Source: Azorinus chamasolen (lineage: Eukaryota; Mollusca; Bivalvia; Cardiida; Solecurtidae). From it: a stretch of 64,000 bases of DNA. The position numbers and the translations under genes were made by a program. Below are positions 62,135 to 64,000 of the stretch, in pieces (the first letter of the stretch is position 1; the number at the start of each line of letters is the position of its first letter). The notes beneath the pieces are model-generated. The model saw only the letters and a list, made by a program, of their open reading frames with translations. It searched no databases and was not told the origin of the DNA. The stretch lies in contig OY755240.1 of the NCBI GenBank assembly GCA_963576725.1, positions 33,112,620 through 33,176,619 on the forward strand. The letters run 5' to 3'.

Positions 62135-62350
62135 TTAACCCTTTCACCGCCGCAGTCGCATAAATGCACCGCGACAAATAGTGCAGTCCCAGATCAGGGA
62201 CTTCACTATTTGTCTCAATCTCTATTTCTATATATGTGCTTTATTCCTTTGAAAATTGCATTTATTTATCTCATTTCCTTATTTTACTGAATGCTTTAAC
62301 AAACTTGGATTGCAGACGACAAGTAGAAAGGTTGGCGCCGAAAGGGTTAG
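62135..62350 (+). mobile_element. Family K TTAA element
   Basis: 216 bp, TTAACCCTTTCACCGCCGCA to GTTGGCGCCGAAAGGGTTA. A short hairpin at about 62170-62213 has arms GACAAATAGTGCAGTCCC and GGGACTTCACTATTTGTC. GCAGACGAC near the right end resembles family D. Confidence 0.8.
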
Positions 62351-62504
62351 TAAATAAAATAATCATCAATATAGAGATCTGTTTGTAGTAAACTGTATCC
62401 AGCTAACCTCGACATATCCAGCTAACCTCGACATGGGTCGCGTTTTCAAACAGACTGTGTGCAAATGAGAAACAGAGTAACTCAAACCTTTCTCAAAAGA
62501 GTGT

Positions 62505-62685
62505 GTAATGACACTCAGTTAACAATATCGTGTGTCGTGACGCTCAGTTAACGGTATCGTGTCTCATGACACTCAGTTACATGTAACAATATCGTGTCTC
62601 ATGACACTCAGTTAACAATATCGTGTCTCATGACACTCAGTTAACAATATCGTGTGCCATGACACTCAGTTAACAGTTTCTCAAA
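62505..62685. repeat. ~29-bp minisatellite
   Basis: About six units of GACACTCAGTTAACAATATC-GTGTCTCAT. The sequence resembles the GAGTGTCA flank of D2, and a D2-like flank (TTTCTTAAAAGCTTGATCGA) follows. Confidence 0.85.
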
Positions 62686-62756
62686 AAAGTGTATCAGGGC
62701 ACTCGATCAACAGTTTCTTAAAAGCTTGATCGAATTAGAAGTAGTCCAAAGTACAC

Positions 62757-62935
62757 GTCTTAAAAAAGGAGTCTTAAAAGGCGGGCAATGCTTAATGCAG
62801 GGTAAGAGTAATGCAGAAAGTTCCTATAGGAGTTTTCTGTATTACTTTTGACCCGCATAAAGTTACTACGTGCTTTACAGACCCATAATAAGACTTCTTT
62901 TTAGACCGCTTAAGACATTGTCTACTGTATAGTGA
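62757..62935 (+). mobile_element. Family C MITE, left end lost
   Basis: GCAATGCTTAATGCAGGGTA arm, centre AAAGTTCCTATAGGAGTTTT, right end AGACCGCTTAAGACATTGTC-TACTGTA. Confidence 0.75.
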
Positions 62936-63354
62936 TATTTTATCAAACGTCTGTGATAGGATACTACATTTTCATACAGAAAAGAGGTGCCCGCGACGGG
63001 CCTCTCTCAATCACTCTTGTCTTCATAGACGTTTGCCTTATCAAGGGAGGGTGACGAATACTTCCGAATCTATGTAGCATGACATGTCTCGACCGGTCCA
63101 CCTTAACTGCCTTTAAGTGCTATTTAATGGACTATTTGTCTTTGGGTGGAAGTACCCGATCTTATCAAGGAAACAGGTAAACATTACGTAGGGGTTCCGA
63201 ACTGGCCCCCCTGATATCCCGGTCGACATGATACCTGCACTGGGCGCGAGATTGAAACGTCTCCACCCATTAAACCTTTCAACACTAATTAATGTTCGTC
63301 TGCAAAAGTTGCCGCCTGCTACATTCCTAATGTACGGTTTTTTCTTTTGTTTCT
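62936..63354. other. Less AT-rich unassigned sequence and a D trace
   Basis: 63000-63260 has higher GC than its surroundings and an open minus frame (63113-63361) whose product I do not recognise. Near 63295 TTCGTCTGCAAAAGTTGCCG-CCTGCT resembles an inverted D end. Confidence 0.35.
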
Positions 63355-63745
63355 TTAACACTTTACACGTGTAAGAAATATTATATGTATTAATATTAAT
63401 AGGTTTAATATAATATTTATGATGGCATACGAGTAAGAATGGTTTTGGTTCTGGTAAAACGGTAGAGCCAGATCTGTATAATTCCGTAAGATACCAGAGC
63501 AGACCCTGGTAGACTGTTCCCTATAGGAGCCGTCTGATATGTGTCCAATCTACAGTAAACCCCCTCTAATGCGACCACCAAAAACAGGTATAATTCCGAG
63601 TGGTAGAAACAGGTGGTAGCTTAACGCAGGCCTGCATCAGGCAAACGTTTGCTTATAAAGACAGACATGTGTTTCATTAAATGGTCGCATTAGAGAGACT
63701 CTACTGTATTTACAAATGCATCAAATATGCATGTGTTGTCTGTTA
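63355..63745 (+). mobile_element. Family A MITE interrupted by family C
   Basis: TTTAACACTTTACACGTGTA, A body, hairpin from about 63488 to GTGTCCAATC; after the C insert the A element goes on as TTTACAAATGCATCAAATAT. Confidence 0.78.
63551..63711 (+). mobile_element. Family C MITE nested in A
   Basis: TACAGTAAACCCCCTCTAAT to TTAGAGAGACTCTACTGTA, placed at the TA of TCTACTCTG in the A right arm; the hairpin is reduced (CAGGCCTGCATCAGGC). Confidence 0.82.
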
Positions 63746-64000
63746 TACACTGTAACAGTGAATGGTGAAAATCGTTTCAGACAAAATGTGACTAATAGTA
63801 TCCGTATACATGTAGGGCAGATATATTCCAAATGCAGGATGAATGTAGGGTATTACATACGTGTTCATTTACTATTTACTTGTACCAAATGAGTTGACTA
63901 AAATAATATGACACGAGGTTGGTCATTTATTTTAGTCATCGGGTTTAGTAAAAATAAAAAGTAGATGAACACTCGTTTAGTTTTCTTTTTATCAAACGGC
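63746..64000. other. Nothing recognised
   Basis: AT-rich sequence up to the window edge. Confidence 0.35.

Overview
This window is invertebrate nuclear DNA: AT-rich, with spliced genes (GT-AG introns of 1.2-3.1 kb), no bacterial-style operons, and most of its length made of short non-autonomous DNA transposons and minisatellites. Gene content (a secreted chitin-binding protein and a PTB-domain protein) and the density of palindromic MITEs would fit a marine invertebrate such as a bivalve mollusc, but nothing here proves the taxon.

Genes. Only two loci are well supported. (1) A 3'-terminal coding exon at 41529-43594 (+) of a protein with an N-terminal PTB/PID-like domain and a long disordered Arg/Asp/Ser/Pro-rich tail; earlier exons were not found. 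(2) A complete four-exon gene on the minus strand (61375 down to 53864), rebuilt here by matching splice phases: a signal peptide followed by two six-cysteine peritrophin-A (CBM14) chitin-binding domains, 140 residues, with a TATA box and a poly(A) signal. A decayed mariner transposase fragment lies at the left edge. Other long open frames are translations of tandem repeats or microsatellites.

Repeat families (names used below). A: about 240-250 bp, TTAA-bounded, ends TTAACCCTTTACTCCATGAA / GGAGTAAAGGGTTAA, with a ~68-bp hairpin (arm GCAAACAGAGTAGACCCAGA) near its right end. A2: same hairpin, ends TTAACCCTTTCCCTGTTCTA / GAGGGAAAGGGTTAA. B: TTAA-bounded, hairpin arm GTGATAAATAGAGCATTTGC. C: TA-bounded pogo/Tigger-like MITE, ends TACAGTARAACCTCTCTAA, hairpin arm GGTAGCTTAATGCAGG...GCAGAAAGCTCC. 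D: TTAA-bounded, ends TTAACCCTTTCGCTGCC / GGCAGCGAAAGGGTTAA, hairpin arm GGATCCAGATGAGACGCC. D2: D-type hairpin with flank AAACTATTGACCGAGTGTCA. E: 250 bp, ends TTAACCCTTCGCTTGCTGAA / AGCAAGCGAAGGGTTAA. F: end TTAACCCTTTGAATGCGGGA. G: inverted repeat of TTTCTCCACCAAACCCTATG. H: a single very long hairpin. I: a dispersed repeat (AATGAACGCATATTTTCAATA). J and K: further TTAA elements. '+' means the orientation just given.

Layout. 0-5 kb: mariner in an A element, then MITEs. 5-32 kb: almost continuous MITEs with large arrays at 6.7, 9-10, 14.7-15.8, 18.1-18.9, 20.9-21.2 and 31.1-31.5 kb. 33.3-34.5 kb: 25 nearly identical 45-bp repeats. 38-41.3 kb: more arrays. 41.5-43.6 kb: PTB exon. 44-53.8 kb: MITEs. 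53.8-61.5 kb: peritrophin-like gene whose introns are packed with MITEs and arrays. 61.5-64 kb: MITEs.

Main ideas from the hunt: the hairpins of families A, D, E, F (and in part J, K) share one layout, YAAAYAG-N9-W-GATSAGAC, with one arm mismatch at the same position; hairpin arms of some C copies have changed together; different ends and hairpins occur as chimeras; about ten minisatellites can be traced to pieces of these MITEs; nested insertions reveal TTAA and TA target sites; and the exon-2 splice acceptor of the chitin-binding gene is the last unit of a tandem array of acceptor-like sequences.
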